In this document: one piece after another, positions 1-11,398 of the stretch
Layout: each line of letters begins with the position of its first letter
Position numbering within the stretch: position 1 is the stretch's first letter
Assembly (NCBI GenBank): GCA_017442645.1
Contig: JAFRZH010000008.1
Coordinates: 1 to 48,565, forward strand
Direction of reading: 5' to 3'
Source: a bacterium
Lineage (GTDB): Bacteria > Patescibacteria > JAEDAM01 > Absconditabacterales > Absconditicoccaceae
Length of the DNA stretch: 48,565 nt
Position numbers and translations under genes: made by a program
The notes under the pieces: model-generated
Database searches by the model: none
The model's input: only the letters and a program-made list of their open reading frames with translations
Told to the model about the DNA's origin: nothing

Positions 1-120
1 AAAATCAAAAGAATCTGACAAATTCTCTCGTTTTTAACTACTAAAAACAGAAAATCTTATACACTTTCAAGTATTTTATGATTTTCAATAAAAATCATCG
101 ATTCAGACAATTATAAATAA
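1..120 (+). CDS. Possible 3' end of a gene entering from the left edge
   Basis: From base 1 the first frame stays open under code 25 for 39 codons, with two in-frame UGA read as glycine, and ends at a TAA. It would converge on the nuclease gene whose stop lies about 20 bases further on, a normal arrangement here. The peptide is basic and has no recognisable motif. An open run this short in AT-rich DNA could be chance, so this is only a candidate for the tail of an upstream gene. Confidence 0.28.
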
Positions 121-140
121 GCTCATTGTCATAAAAAATG

Positions 141-968
141 TTAAAAAGAAACAAGAGAATTATTTTTAGAGATTTTATAAAAAGGACAAATATCCTGATA
201 ATCACACTTTCCACAAACTATATCATTATCTGGTCAGGGGAAAAGAATATTTTTTTCAAAATAAGAGTTTCTAAAAGTTTCTATGGTATTGAGAATCTTT
301 TCATATTTTTCAACAAAAATTTGTATTTTTTCATCACTAAAACAGAAAAATTCTTCCCTATCAAAATGCAAAAAACAAAGACTACTAATAATAGGAGACA
401 TTGGATATAAAGTACGAAGAGCATATACATAAAGAAGCAATTGTTCTTGATATTCTCAATAAACTTGAGAAGATAAATACTCCCCTGTTTTATAATCAAC
501 AATTCTAATCTCTCCATTTTTCAAAAAATCAACTCTATCAATTTTAACTTTACATTTTTGCCCTTGAGAAAACTGAAAAATAAACTCTTTTTCCTCTTCA
601 ACAGTTATAAAAGAAGAAAAATCTGACTTTGCATAACGATGTCGATATTGCGAAAGATAGCGTTTCCCTCTTTCCAATCAAAGAGCAATTTCATCCTCAT
701 TTTTCTGTAAAATTTTCCATATTTTAACAGAACGTTCCCATTTCTGACAAAAAAAAGATAACAGTTCCATTTCGGAGGGAATTCTAGAGGGGAAAAGAGT
801 TTCTCAAGGAAAAATTTGCTGATACCACCATTGTAAACTCTCATGCACACAATTTCATAAACATAATTTATAACTAGGATCTTTTCTAGGAATTTTTTCT
901 AGATACTGAAATTGATAACGTCTAGGACAAATAAGAAATGTTTGAATTTGAGAAAAAGAATAAATCAT
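141..968 (-). CDS. RecB/Cas4-like PD-(D/E)XK nuclease with Fe-S cysteines
   Basis: Predicted 275-residue DNA nuclease. The N-terminus carries the family opening SFSQIQTFLICPRRYQ with its first cluster cysteine. Near residues 155-170 lies the catalytic core, KIDRVDF followed by GEIRIVDYKTGEYL, supplying the Asp and the Asp-x-Lys. The C-terminus ends with CGKCDYQDIC. One early plus three late cysteines is the 4Fe-4S arrangement known from Cas4 and AddB. At least six in-frame UGA codons read as glycine. No cas genes or CRISPR array lie nearby, so a general recombination or repair role is the likelier inference. It is the last gene of a minus-strand run with smpB and a membrane protein. The ATG was chosen because it directly precedes the conserved N-terminal motif. 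Confidence 0.8.
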
Positions 969-995
969 CCACAATATCAACAATATAACTAAAAA

Positions 996-1451
996 TTAAT
1001 ACAATTTAGCTTCTTTTCTCATTTCTTTTTCTTGTGAACGTTCTTTAAGAATCTGCTTTTTCTCTATTTTTTTCTTTAAACGCCCCATTCAGATTTTGAT
1101 TTTAATAAATCCTCTATCCGTAACAAAAACTTCGAGCACTAGAGCCACCATTCAAGGTTTATCAAAATTTGCAGCAATTCTTGTTAACTCTCTTTTTGTT
1201 ACAAGCAATTTTCTTTTCTGTTTTGCAAAATAATGAGAAACTAAAACAGGAGAAGTTTTCTCATATAAAGGAACATCCATTCCAAGTAAAAATAATTCTT
1301 TCCCTTGTAAAGAAATAATCGTATTTTGAATATTAACATGTCAAGTTTTTATAGATTTTACCTCATGTCAAGCTAAAACAATTCCTACGATATAATCATC
1401 AATAATTTCATAATCAAAATAGGCCCTTTTATTTTTAGTAATTAATTGCAT
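996..1451 (-). CDS. smpB: SsrA-binding protein SmpB
   Basis: SmpB (151 residues) binds tmRNA and delivers it to stalled ribosomes for trans-translation. Family landmarks are clear: KNKRAYFDYEIIDDY at the N-terminus, then GIVLAGHEVKSIKTGHVNI, later RELTRIAANFDKPGMVAL, and a basic tail rich in KKK and RSQEKE. Four UGA codons, including those in AGHE, KTGH and KPGM, fall exactly on conserved glycines, which strongly supports code 25. It lies between the nuclease gene (27-base gap) and the membrane-protein gene, all on the same strand. No tmRNA gene was found in the window. Confidence 0.95.
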
Positions 1452-1495
1452 CTAGATACATTAGAGAATAAGAATAAAAAAGAGTAGAAATCTGA

Positions 1496-2083
1496 CTACT
1501 CTTCTTCTTGCTTCAAATCTTCAAAGAGATGTTGAAGTTGTCCATTTTTCTTTTCTTCATGATTTTTCTCATGAGATTCATCAGACACGATATTCAAAAT
1601 CTTAGTCTGTTTACTTGTTCTTTTATAAGCCTTCCAAATAGCGATAAAAGCTCGAACCAACCCTCCAAGTAAAAGTAATTGTGAAATAACCGCTCATTTC
1701 GTTAAACTAATCCTTCAAGATACTTCTGTAGCGATTTCTATAGTATCAACGATTCCCATAAAAACACTCGTAATAACCCACAAAAGAGCAAAATCAACTA
1801 AAGGTTCGTCCTCCCTCAAAGAAAAAACATCAATAATTTTTTTCTTAAACTTGATACTCATATTCCATCCAAGAAGAAAAAAAAGAGAAATAAGGATAAC
1901 TATCTTAGAAATAAAGTACTTCTTCGAAAAAAGCAAAGCATACGTTTCTTCTTCCATTCAAGCAATCCCATTAATATCAGAAACTTTAATAATAGGAAGT
2001 AATAAAAGACACACTGCAAGGACAAGAAGATACAAAATAAATCGTTTTTTTGAATTATTATAATTCATAAACTTTGTATACAT
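1496..2083 (-). CDS. Hypothetical membrane protein with 3-4 transmembrane segments
   Basis: A 195-residue protein of unknown function. Hydrophobic stretches lie near residues 15-30 (LYLLVLAVCLLLLP), 60-75 (IVILISLFFLLGW), 100-120 (LLWVITSVFMGIV) and about 135-155. The C-terminal 40 residues are charged and cytoplasm-like (HEKNHEEKKNGQL). UGA codons read as glycine after IA, after EVS and after LTK. An in-frame second ATG five codons downstream is an alternative start; the first is preceded by GGGGAAAAAGA, which may serve as ribosome binding site. It heads the minus-strand run with smpB and the nuclease. Confidence 0.6.
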
Positions 2084-2219
2084 TCTTTTTCCCCATTTAA
2101 TAATATTTTCTAATTTTTTCTGCATTCTTTTTATAAAAGAACTAAAATTTTATATTACTTTAATGATTTTATTCAATCTATCAAGTAAAAATTAAAAAGA
2201 AATACAGTCAATTTTTAAA

Positions 2220-2247
2220 TTGACATAAAATTTCTTTTTCTTATACT
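2220..2247 (+). promoter_or_regulatory. Sigma-70-type promoter for the resolvase-like gene
   Basis: TTGACA (2220-2225), a 16-base spacer and TATACT (2242-2247). The gene's ATG lies 28 bases after the -10 box, implying a leader of about 20 nt. Confidence 0.7.
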
Positions 2248-2274
2248 AGAAATGTTTACACTTTATTTATTACA

Positions 2275-2661
2275 ATGGAACTTCAATATATTCATCTAGC
2301 AATTGCTGTAGGGATTGGAATACTCATCGGTTATCTTTTTGCCAAAACATTAGTTTGAGACCTTATCTATCATGAAAGAAAAGATGCAACAAAACAATCA
2401 AGGAAAGTAATCTTAGGAGAAGTAAATGAAAAAATAGCTCCTATACTCCCAGGATTCCCTTATAATTACAAAGATCTTGTTTTTATCGGGAAAGGGATTG
2501 ATTACCTTGTCTTTGATGGATTAGCAGAAGGATCTCTCAAAAAAATTATTTTTTTAGAATTAAAAAGCTGAAACTCTCAACTAAATTTCAATGAAAAACA
2601 AATCAAAGAATGTATCACAAAAAATCATATTACTTATGAAGTATTAAGAATATCACTATAA
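2275..2661 (+). CDS. Holliday-junction-resolvase-related endonuclease (Endonuc_Holl type)
   Basis: A 128-residue protein with one N-terminal hydrophobic segment (LAIAVGIGILIGYLF), a charged linker, and a compact nuclease-like core: PGFPYNYKDLVFIGKGIDYL, then FDGL, then FLELKSGNSQLN and EKQIKECI. The Asp of GIDY and the ELK triad match the resolvase-related archaeal/CPR family (Pfam Endonuc_Holl), which usually has this N-terminal anchor. Two UGA codons read as glycine, one in the LKSG motif. It has its own promoter and is followed by the promoter of the peptidase gene. Activity is inferred from family resemblance. Confidence 0.75.
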
Positions 2662-2692
2662 AAGTTCTCTTCTAGAAAAAGTCATCAAAAAA

Positions 2693-2721
2693 TTGACAAT
2701 TTCCAATTTTGTATTTATAAT
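2693..2721 (+). promoter_or_regulatory. Near-consensus promoter that fixes the peptidase start
   Basis: TTGACA (2693-2698), 17-base spacer, TATAAT (2716-2721). The TTG of the -35 and the ATG at 2726 are both in frame with the downstream gene, but transcription should begin near 2728, so translation most likely starts at the ATG at 2753. Confidence 0.75.
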
Positions 2722-2752
2722 TATTATGAATTTTATTTTTAAATCCATAAGA

Positions 2753-4303
2753 ATGCAAAATTGGAATGCTTATGAAAAGCTCTGTGCAAAATTCAACACT
2801 CGCCTAGGAAAAAAAATTATAAAAAAGAATCACAGAGGAAGAAGAGTAGAAAAAGCATATAACATAATGTCCAATGTTTCTCGTCGAGGATTTTACATCG
2901 GAGAAATTGCAATCGTAGTTCTACTCACAGGTTTTTCTTTTCTTTTTGGGAAAGGAGATACTTTATTAAATAATACCCAATTAGTTTACCCATTATATGA
3001 AGTTTCAACATTAGAATGTAGAACATTACCCTTTAATGAATTACCAGAAAATTGTAAAATAAAACTTCCAATTATTCATTGAGCTGACTTTACAACTTAT
3101 CAAAATAACAAAACCTATACTGATATTTATACAACTCATTGGGGAGCTTCTTATACTTCTTGATGGGATAACATGGTAGGGACTCATTATGGAACAGATA
3201 TCGCAACAGCCCCATGAACACCACTTTACGCTATCGCAGATGGAGTGGTTTATTCTTCAGCATACAATTCTGCTTACGGGAATGTCATTAAAATAAAATT
3301 TCAATATCAAGGAGAAATTCTTTATGCAGTATACGCACACATGAGTGAAAGACTGGTAGAAGCAGGAGATATTGTACAAGCAGGAGACATTATCGGGAAA
3401 ACAGGAAATAGTGGAAACGTATTCTGAGCATTGGGAGGATATCACGTCCACTTTGAAATTGATAAAGATAATAACGGAAGACCTTCTTGGGTTTTTTCCA
3501 CTTGTCCTACTATTTCAAAAGGAGATTATGCTGTCATTCAAGCATGAGAATGTAGAATGCAGCTCTTTCAATACACAAAAGATCCTATCGTCCTTCTTGA
3601 AAATGCTCATGCAAAATACCCAATAAATCTTATTCAAAAAGATTCTCAAGATGATAGTTGAAAAAATGAAGAAAAAGAAGAAAAATGAGAACAAACTCAT
3701 GGAACTCCAATAACTTGAGAAGTACAATCTTGAGTTACTCTTTCCGGAGAAAATCAAAATATAGCTCCATTTTCTGGAGAAAATACAGATATTGAAATCA
3801 TCAATAGCTGAAGTATAAATTCATGAATAAACAATGAAATTATAGAAGACATCAAAGAAAACAGTAAAGAAGAAAGCATAGAATCAGGGAATATCATTAC
3901 TGAAAATAAAAACGAATCTCAAGAAACACAAAAAGAAGAAACAACAAATACTATCGAATTAGATTTTTCAGAACTAGATTACTATGGGAAAACTTTTATT
4001 GAAGAAAACGAAATCACAATCCAAAAAAACTTTTCGGATACCATTTCTCTCAATGAAGAAAATGCTTACTTTACCATTTCTCTCAAAGACAAAAGAAACA
4101 ATGAAGTATTTAATGGGACAAGCTCTATTCCTTTTGTCTTCATTTCAAACAATACAAATATCCATTTTTCACCAGTATCAACCATACTTTTCTCTCAATG
4201 AAGTGCAGTTGTACAAATAATTCCTCAAAAAAAAGGAGATTCTTATATTGCAATCATGCTTGGTACAAAAAAAATCACAGGAATAACCCTACACATTGAA
4301 TAA
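2753..4303 (+). CDS. Membrane-anchored M23 (LytM-type) metallopeptidase
   Basis: A 516-residue protein that probably cleaves peptidoglycan cross-links outside the membrane. A transmembrane segment lies near residues 55-75 (EIAIVVLLTGFSFLFG). The M23 zinc site is complete: HYGTDIA near residue 143 (HxxxD) and HVHFEI near residue 230 (HxH), separated by the usual GTPLYAIADGVV and KTGNSGN strands. After about residue 290 comes an acidic, Asn/Glu-rich low-complexity region and then a beta-rich C-terminal domain (residues 400-516) that I do not recognise. More than ten UGA codons are read as glycine, including one just before the HYGTDIA region. The start was chosen from the promoter position. Confidence 0.88.
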
Positions 4304-4331
4304 TTGACATTTAAAAGAAAATTATTATAAG
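4304..4331 (+). promoter_or_regulatory. Promoter for the GalE-like gene
   Basis: TTGACA begins directly after the peptidase stop codon (4304-4309), 16-base spacer, TATAAG (4326-4331). The ATG is 29 bases after the -10. Confidence 0.6.
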
Positions 4332-4359
4332 TAATTATAATTTTATAAATTTTCATAAA

Positions 4360-5406
4360 ATGCAAAGTAAAAAAATTCTTATCTTAGGAGGACTATGATA
4401 TCTCGGATCACATACAGCTTTAAAACTAATACAATCAAACTTTTCTGTAATTATAGTAGATAATTTTTCAAATTCCCATCAAAAGACTTGGGAAATTCTA
4501 AAAAAAAAGGGAAAAGAACAAATAACATTATATGATATTGATATCAGAGATTCAAAACTATTAGAAGAAATCTTTGAAAAAGAAGAAATAGGAATTGTTT
4601 TTCATTTTGCATCAAAAAATAAACAAAAAGAAAGTTGCCTAGAACCATTTATATATTACGAATCCAATATTCAAGGAACTATTAATCTTCTCAAAATTAT
4701 GGAAAAAAAAGAAATAAAAAATCTGATTTATTCATCAAGTAGTTCTGTATACGATGTAGATAAATCTATTCCACCTTTTAGCGAAAACGATAAACTTAAT
4801 GCAAGAACACCATTTGCTACTACAAAAATCATTATAGAACAAATTCTTAAAGATATGAACATTCACAAACATTTCAACATTTTTTGTCTAAGATACTTTA
4901 ATCCAATTGGAGCCATACCAGAAGAACATCTGTGATACAATCCAAAATGAATTCCAACTAAGATAGTTCCCCTTCTTTTAAAGACAGCAAAAGGTGAAAT
5001 AGAAAATTTCCCCATCTATGGAGACCAATACCCAACGAAAGATGGAAGTTGTTTAATGGATTATATTCACATTAAAGATATCACAGATATTCACTTAAAA
5101 ATGGTAAAATATCTCTTAAATAAAACAGAACAAGAGAATACAAATGAAAATATAAAATCAGAAAGCATCTACGAAATTATGAATATAGGAAGCGGCATAG
5201 GGAAAACAATCAAAGAAATTATTGAGATTGTAGAACTTGTAACCAATAAAAAAATACCTTATAAAATACTTGATGCAAGAACAGGAGATACGGCATTTTT
5301 ATTGGGAAATAATAATAAATTAAGGAATTTTTTTCATCGAGAACCTCAACATACTATTATAGAAGCGATTGAAGATGAACGAAAATACCTTAACTTAGAC
5401 TCTTAA
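4360..5406 (+). CDS. GalE-like NAD-dependent nucleotide-sugar epimerase with Tyr-to-Phe change
   Basis: A 348-residue short-chain dehydrogenase of the UDP-glucose 4-epimerase type. It shows the Rossmann motif GGLGYLGSHT, VDNFSNS, DIRD, the FHFAS strand, YSSSSSVYD around residues 125-130, RYFNPIG, the MDYIHIKD motif and YEIMNIGSG. These match GalE along its full length. The YxxxK catalytic pair, however, reads TPFATTK: the codon is TTT, so the expected tyrosine is phenylalanine. Either activity is reduced, another residue substitutes, or the enzyme has a different role. UGA supplies a glycine in the GxxGxxG motif. It has its own promoter and ends in a strong terminator. Confidence 0.85.
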
Positions 5407-5415
5407 GAAAGAAGA

Positions 5416-5452
5416 AAAAAAATCTGACTCAAACTAAAGAATCAGATTTTTT
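5416..5452 (+). terminator. Terminator built from an inverted AATCTGA motif pair
   Basis: AAAAAATCTGACT and its near-complement AATCAGATTTTTT flank a loop of about 12 bases and run into T residues. It serves the GalE-like gene and probably also the convergent lipoprotein gene. The same motif pair recurs at other terminators in this window. Confidence 0.75.
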
Positions 5453-5457
5453 AATTT

Positions 5458-6165
5458 CTATTGAATTTTTCAAAAAAATTGTACCAGCTCATTATATTTT
5501 AAACATTCAGAATCAGAAGCAGAATTTCCTTTACATTTTTGTTCTTCAATTTCTGAAAGAAGATAAGGAGGTTCAAAATGATCATACATACAATCAGTAA
5601 TATTTCCCTTCAAACATTCTTTCATTGCTTCCACAGAATCATCAGTAATAATCTCCTTAACAGGCCAAACTCGATAATCATCATCAATAAACAAATAACT
5701 CTTATACATATCATTATTCACAAAAAGAGTTGGATCTATTTCATATCCAGCAAAATAAGTAGGACAAAGGAAGAAGAATTCTATTATTTTTTTTCCATCT
5801 CTTGAAGAAATATTAACAATCCAATCTAATTCTCACGAATTCTGTACCTGCATTTTATAAGTATTATTACGATACATTTCTCCTGCTTTCAATCTAGAGT
5901 ATCCATTTTCAAAATCTACAACTAAGACTTTAGAATTCTCTTCCTTATTTTCTAAACTTTCCATACTTTCATTTCATGAATTATTTTGATTAGTCTTGTG
6001 TTCTTTTTTCTCTTGTTTTATCTCTTGTCTTACATTCGAAGAAGAATCTGAAACAAGATTTTGCTGTTCTTCAAGAGGAAGATTTTCTATTTCTTCTTCA
6101 GAAGAAGTACATCATATACACAAAAAGACTATTCAGAACATACAGAAAAGAAGAGTTTTTTTCAT
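5458..6165 (-). CDS. Hypothetical lipoprotein
   Basis: A 235-residue secreted protein. The N-terminus is a lipoprotein signal: MKKTLLF, a hydrophobic core, then LCIGC, where the glycine before the lipid cysteine is itself a UGA codon. A Glu/Ser/Asn-rich linker (residues 25-75) leads to a compact C-terminal domain with several cysteines (FFLCPTYF, MKECLKG, ITDCMY, EQKCKG, SECLKY) and no domain I recognise. Two UGA codons must be read for the N-terminal half to join the rest. It converges on the GalE-like gene across the shared terminator. Confidence 0.65.
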
Positions 6166-6250
6166 ATTTTTGTATTTAAAATAAAGCTCTCATTATCTTA
6201 TAAAAGCATATCAAAAAAACAAGAGAAACAACATAAGAAATAATTTTAAA

Positions 6251-6775
6251 TTATTTATTTTGAATAACAGATCTAAAGAACAAAAAAGTATCATCTAAAT
6301 TTTCGATTTTCACTTCGAAAAAACCAACCAAACGAATTCTTCTTACGAGTCAAATTTTCACAAGTGGAGTCAAAAAAACATAAAGTTGATTTCTTTCTTC
6401 AGCAGTTAAAATTTTTGATCTAATAAACCTAGAAATTTTAAGTTCACAAAAAAAAGGATAAAAATCAAGAGGGATAGACATATTTTTTAAGGGATTACCT
6501 TCTTTTTTAAAATTTTTTCTTATTTTTACAGGAATACCACGAATCATCAAAACATCTTTTGTTTCATCAAAAAGACACTCAAGGAACGCAAAATAATCTT
6601 GTTTGTCTTGTTGTGAAAAAGATTGAAAATCAGACTTTTGTTCTATTAAATTCTTAAAATTTTCTAAAGTTTGTTTTCTAAAGGCAAGAAGAATTTTTCT
6701 CTCTTCATGTCTTTTTTCCCTAATAAAATCTACATGACTAATGCTTTCTTTAACTCTTCTAGTAGGATGATACAT
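6251..6775 (-). CDS. Hypothetical protein
   Basis: A 174-residue basic protein without a signal peptide or membrane segment. The N-terminal half is charged and helical (VKESISHVDFIREKRHEERK); the C-terminal half has a beta-like tail (LVRRIRLVGFFEVKIEN) reached by reading one UGA. I recognise no domain. The start is set by an upstream minus-strand promoter; the reading frame continues further upstream but would precede the expected transcript start. Confidence 0.55.
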
Positions 6776-6808
6776 CCATGCTCATATTCACAAAATAAAA
6801 ACACGATT

Positions 6809-6836
6809 ATTATAAATAATTAATTTTATTTGTCAA
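6809..6836 (-). promoter_or_regulatory. Promoter for the 174-residue protein
   Basis: On the minus strand TTGACA (6836-6831), 16-base spacer and TATAAT (6814-6809). The ATG at 6775 follows 33 bases after the -10, the same geometry as at other promoters in the window. Confidence 0.65.
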
Positions 6837-6926
6837 GTGTTTATAAAATATATATATCCACTCTTTTGAAAAAAAGAACGTTCTCATGTATCATGAAGTA
6901 ATCTTTATTTTTTGAGCAGTTATTTG

Positions 6927-9833
6927 ATGGATGAAAAAATTAATAAACCAAGTGAAGGGGAAGAGATAATTGATATCACCACAGAGATAGCTAAAGATAT
7001 ACCATTACCACAAACACAACAAGCATTAGAATCTCATCAAAATATAAATTCTTCAGAAAAGAAGGAAGAAAATACAAATTTTAATATAACTTCAAAAGAG
7101 GCTTCTTCTTTTATCAAAATAATAGTCTCAAAAGATAATTTACAAATTAGTGATTTTGACGAAAATCAACAAAAATTCTTAAAAGAAAATTGAATTATTA
7201 ATGAAGAAGGGATATTAAATTCCGAAAAATTTCAGGATTTTCAAAAAAAGATTTTAAAACAAAAAAATTTACTTTGAGAAAATTGAGAAATTAATCAAGA
7301 GGAAATAAAAGCACGAGAAAAATGACAAGAATTTCTAAAAAAAGTATACGAAAATCCTATCAAAATAAATTATCTTTTAAGTAAAGATAGCCCAAAAGAT
7401 AACACAGAATTAATCAATGGATACGCTGATATTTTAAGGACATTAGGATGTTATCAAAATGGAACTTTTAATAGCAGTAAATTTAACCAATTAAAGAAAG
7501 AAATAGAAGAAAGAAAAAAATCTGATCCTGAATTTGAAGAAGCTATCAAAACTCCCGAAGAAAATGAAATAATAAAAATAAAAAGAGAACTTGTTACAGA
7601 AAGACTCAATAAATTAAATACCAATACTCAAAATAAAGAATTTTGACAAAATATCACAACTATCATTGAGAAAAATTCTGATTTTTTTCATGAAGATCCA
7701 GACAAACAAGCACTAGTACAAGCAATGTTCTCTAACTCTTTTTTCATCACAAACTCTTTCCCTACCTTTTTCAATTTTATTATCTGACAAACTCAGAAAC
7801 AAAAATCAGAATTTAAGAGTTTTGAAGACATTAAATTTTCAGAATGAAATACTTCTGGAATAGGAAAATTTACAGAATGATTAAATAAAGAAGAAAAAGC
7901 TGCATTTTTTGACTTTCTTACCAATAAATCAAATCCTAAAGATACAACAAGACTCGATACAATTCATCAAGCCGTTCTTTGAAAATATCTTGCTTACTAT
8001 TTAACCCCTGATCTTCTCAATGGATATGTTGAAGATGTATATAAACAACAATTCTGTAAAGAAAAAGTAGATACATCAAAAAGATTCAAAACAGAAGCAA
8101 CAAAACATACCATAAAAATTGAACAAAAAAGCTCTTCTCAAAAAAACAAAAAAAATCAAGAAACACATAGACAACAAAGTGAAAATAAAAAAGAAAAAAC
8201 AAATACAGAAAATCAAAGTACAAAAAACACTTATAAAAAAGGAGTTCTAGCTACAGGAGAGATTTCCTCTAGACAAATTTTAGAAGATGCTATAGAAGAA
8301 GATCAAGAGTTACAGGAAGGTTTAGAAAGTTTATCAGATGAAGGATATCAAAATCAAATAAAAGAAATAATCAGTAATAAATTTTCAACCCCAAGATTTT
8401 TATTCAATCAAGTAAATAAATATTTTAACTGATGAAACCGATCAGTAGGAAATTTTGAAGAAAAAGAAGGAGAAAAAAAGAAAACAAGAAATAAAGAAAT
8501 AACTTTTTCTCTTACCGATTTCTACAATAAAGATCAAATTTCTAACCTTTTTTCTAGCAACAATATCAATGAAAACACCATTACCCAATGAATTCAAAAA
8601 AAAGGAGAAAAAATCTGACTTTCTCCTGAAGAAATTCAAGAATTACAAAAGAAAGCTTGACCAATATTAAAAGAACAATTTAAAACAATAAAGAAAAAGA
8701 TCACAGAACAAATATTAAAGAAAGAAAAAGAATACCCTAAATGAATAGAAACAAAAATTAATGAAGGGATTCTTACAGATTACTTAAATAAAATTAGAAG
8801 CACTTTTGCATCAAATGAAATCACAAAGAATTTCAGCTTTGACGGGAATGTGGAAAATAATTTTGGGAAAGAAGGAATCAAAATAGAAAAGGGAAATTTT
8901 TATATCAATGGGAATCTAGATAATTCACCTTGTACCTTTTGCGTAGAATTAGATACATGAGAAGTAAAAATTAATACTGCTTGTTCCTTTACAAATGATA
9001 GAACAGAATTTAATTTCAAGCAAAATGAACCAAATTATACTCTATTTAAAGTTCCTTCCTTTAAAGAATGTCAAAAACAAGCACTAGATCATATTACAGA
9101 TTTTTCTCAAAGGAATCAAAAGGTAAAATGAAACAATACCTTCGAAAATTGAGACACAAAAGTTGCACCAGATATTCTTAAAAAACTCGAATCAAGAGTT
9201 TCAGAAAATGAATTTTATAGTGTACTTCGCCTATGAATACAAAAACCATGATGAAGTCCCATTGAAAATATCAATGAAATTTGACATCCAGGATTATTTT
9301 CTTTCTTTAATGAGAAATTTTCAAGAATAAACAGACCATCAGACTTCCAAAATATGACATCATTTCTTCAAAAAATATATCAACTAGGAAATCTACCAGA
9401 AGGAATCAGAAAAGAAGAACAAAACACATCAGATATTTTAAAAAATCTTTTTAATCATGAAAAAATCCAAACAGATTATAAAAATCTTTCTACAAACAAA
9501 GAAAATAGTATTCTCATGATTCTTTCTCATTTTACTCATAAAAAAGAAGATGGAAGTGTTATTTTTGAAAATTGAACAGCTACAAAGCGGCTAAATGCTA
9601 TCGGGAATAATCTATGAAATTGAGGTTATGAGCAACAAGATTACAATCTCAAAAAAATCGAATCAGAAATTTTTTTGTGAAAATGATGAGAAACCTATAA
9701 AGAATATAACAATACAGAACTCGCTTCATACCTAAAAGGGAAAGAGGAGAAATCTGAATCTCAAATAAAGACTTGAAAAGATATTGATCTTTCTTCAGCT
9801 TTCCACCAATCCCAATTTACCCCCATCAACTAA
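6927..9833 (+). CDS. Large hypothetical protein, 968 residues, Asn/Lys/Glu-rich
   Basis: Unbroken under code 25 for 968 codons with about 30 UGA glycines. No signal peptide or clear transmembrane helix. The first 100 residues are acidic and low-complexity; residues 390-440 form a Lys/Gln/Asn-rich linker (SSSQKNKKNQETHRQQ). One stretch (about 640-700) looks like a small beta domain: FSFDGNVENNFG, GNFYINGNLDNSPCTFC, ELDTGEVKINTAC, with three cysteines. Near 770-800 is LRLGIQKPGGSPIENINEIGH. No family recognised. A TTG five codons upstream is an alternative start. It stands alone between a divergent gene and the AMP phosphorylase gene. Confidence 0.7.
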
Positions 9834-9865
9834 TACAAAAAATATTTTATCTCTATAAAAAAAAC

Positions 9866-11398
9866 ATGCAAGAAATATTTAGTGCAAAACTCATCAAACT
9901 TCCTATCAAATACGGAAATAGTGGAAGTACCGTAATGATGAATCTCGAACAAGCATCCAAATATGGACTTAATGAAAATGATAAAATTTCCCTCATCCGT
10001 AAAGGGGATGAATTTGTTTTTGATTTATCGCTTTCCTCTGATTTAGTTAAAGCAAACGAAATCTGAGTATCTGAAGAATTTTTTAAAGACTACCCTTTTT
10101 TGGAAGGAGATACCGTTGTCGTAGCATTCACTCAACATAATCCAGTATCCATGAAAGCAATCAGAAAGAAAATGCTGGGAGAAAAAATCTCTGATGAAGA
10201 GATTGATGCCATTATCGATGATATCAAAAATAATAAACTTTCTGATCTCGTACTCGCCTACTACACTTCCACGAGTTTCTTTTACAAAACCGACCCTCAC
10301 GAACTGGCTTATACCACGAAAGCAACCGCTTACACCGGAGACATGTACCGCTTTCCAGGAATTGTAGCGACCAAATATAGTATTGGAGGTGTCCCTGGAA
10401 ATGAGACAACCATGATTCTCGTTCCGATTCTTGCTTCTCTTTGAATTACAATGCCCAAAAGCTTTTCTAAAGCGATCACCTCCCCTGCTGCCACAGGAGA
10501 ATGTGTCAATGTACTGATGGATATTAGTTTCAAAAAATCTGAGATCGTAAGGATTACCGACAAAATCTGAGCTTGTCTCGTTTGGAATGAAGGACTCAAC
10601 CTCGCTCCTGTCAATGACAGAATTATCAAAGTTTCTGCTCCGCTTGGAATGGAACCGTATGCAAGAATGATTTCATCTATTATGGCCAAAAATTATGCAA
10701 TGGGAGTCACTCACTGTCTTATCGATATTCCAATGGGACCAACTGCAAAAGTTGCAAGTCAAGAAGACGCAGAAAGAGTAGCTAAACATTTTGAAGAAAT
10801 CGGAAATTATCTTGGAATCAAAATGGATGTAGAAATCGTTGAATCTCCACAACCTGTCGGGAAAGGAATTGGAGCAGCACTTCAAGCACAAGAGGCTCTT
10901 AGAATTTTACAAAGACACCCTGAAAAATCAGAAGAACTTGAAAAAAAGACTCTCTTTTTAGCTGCAAAACTTCTTCTTCTCTGTGAGAAAGCAAAAACCA
11001 TGTCAGAGGCAGAAAAAATCGCAAAGAAACAACTTGATAATGGAGAGGCATGGAAGAAAATGTCTGAGATTATTGCAGCCCAAAACGGAGCAAATCCAGA
11101 AATCAAAGCTGATGAAATTCAACTCTGAAAATATCAATATGCTGTCCAAGCAAAAGAAAAGAGTACCATCAAAAATATTGATATGAAATATCTTAACACT
11201 ATTGTGAGAACCCTTTGAGCACCGACCGATTACAAAGCAGGAATTTTCCTTCATAAAAAATTACATGATCCTATAAAAAAAGGAGAAACGATTTATACCC
11301 TTTATAGTGATTCTCTTAATAAAATGGAACTCGCAAAACAACTCCTCCAACAAAAAGATTTTTATGAATATACCAATGAAAAGATTTCAAAAAAATAA
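9866..11398 (+). CDS. AMP phosphorylase (archaeal-type thymidine phosphorylase family)
   Basis: A 510-residue enzyme predicted to convert AMP (or another NMP) and phosphate to the free base and ribose 1,5-bisphosphate. The roughly 85-residue N-terminal extension before the alpha domain is typical of the archaeal AMP phosphorylase branch and absent from bacterial DeoA. Landmarks: SFFYKTDPHELAYTTKA, the signature KYSIGGVPGNETTM, KAITSPAATGECV, VWNEGLNLAPVND, and SAPLGMEPYARM. In Archaea and in SR1-type CPR bacteria the product feeds R15P isomerase and RuBisCO; neither is in this window. Its GC content looks higher than its neighbours, probably from protein-level constraint. It has a clear terminator. 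Confidence 0.88.

Noticed and set aside
10330..10689. Minus-strand ORF of 119 codons inside the AMP phosphorylase gene
   Set aside because: The sense frame encodes conserved AMP phosphorylase motifs over the whole stretch; the antisense ORF is incidental.
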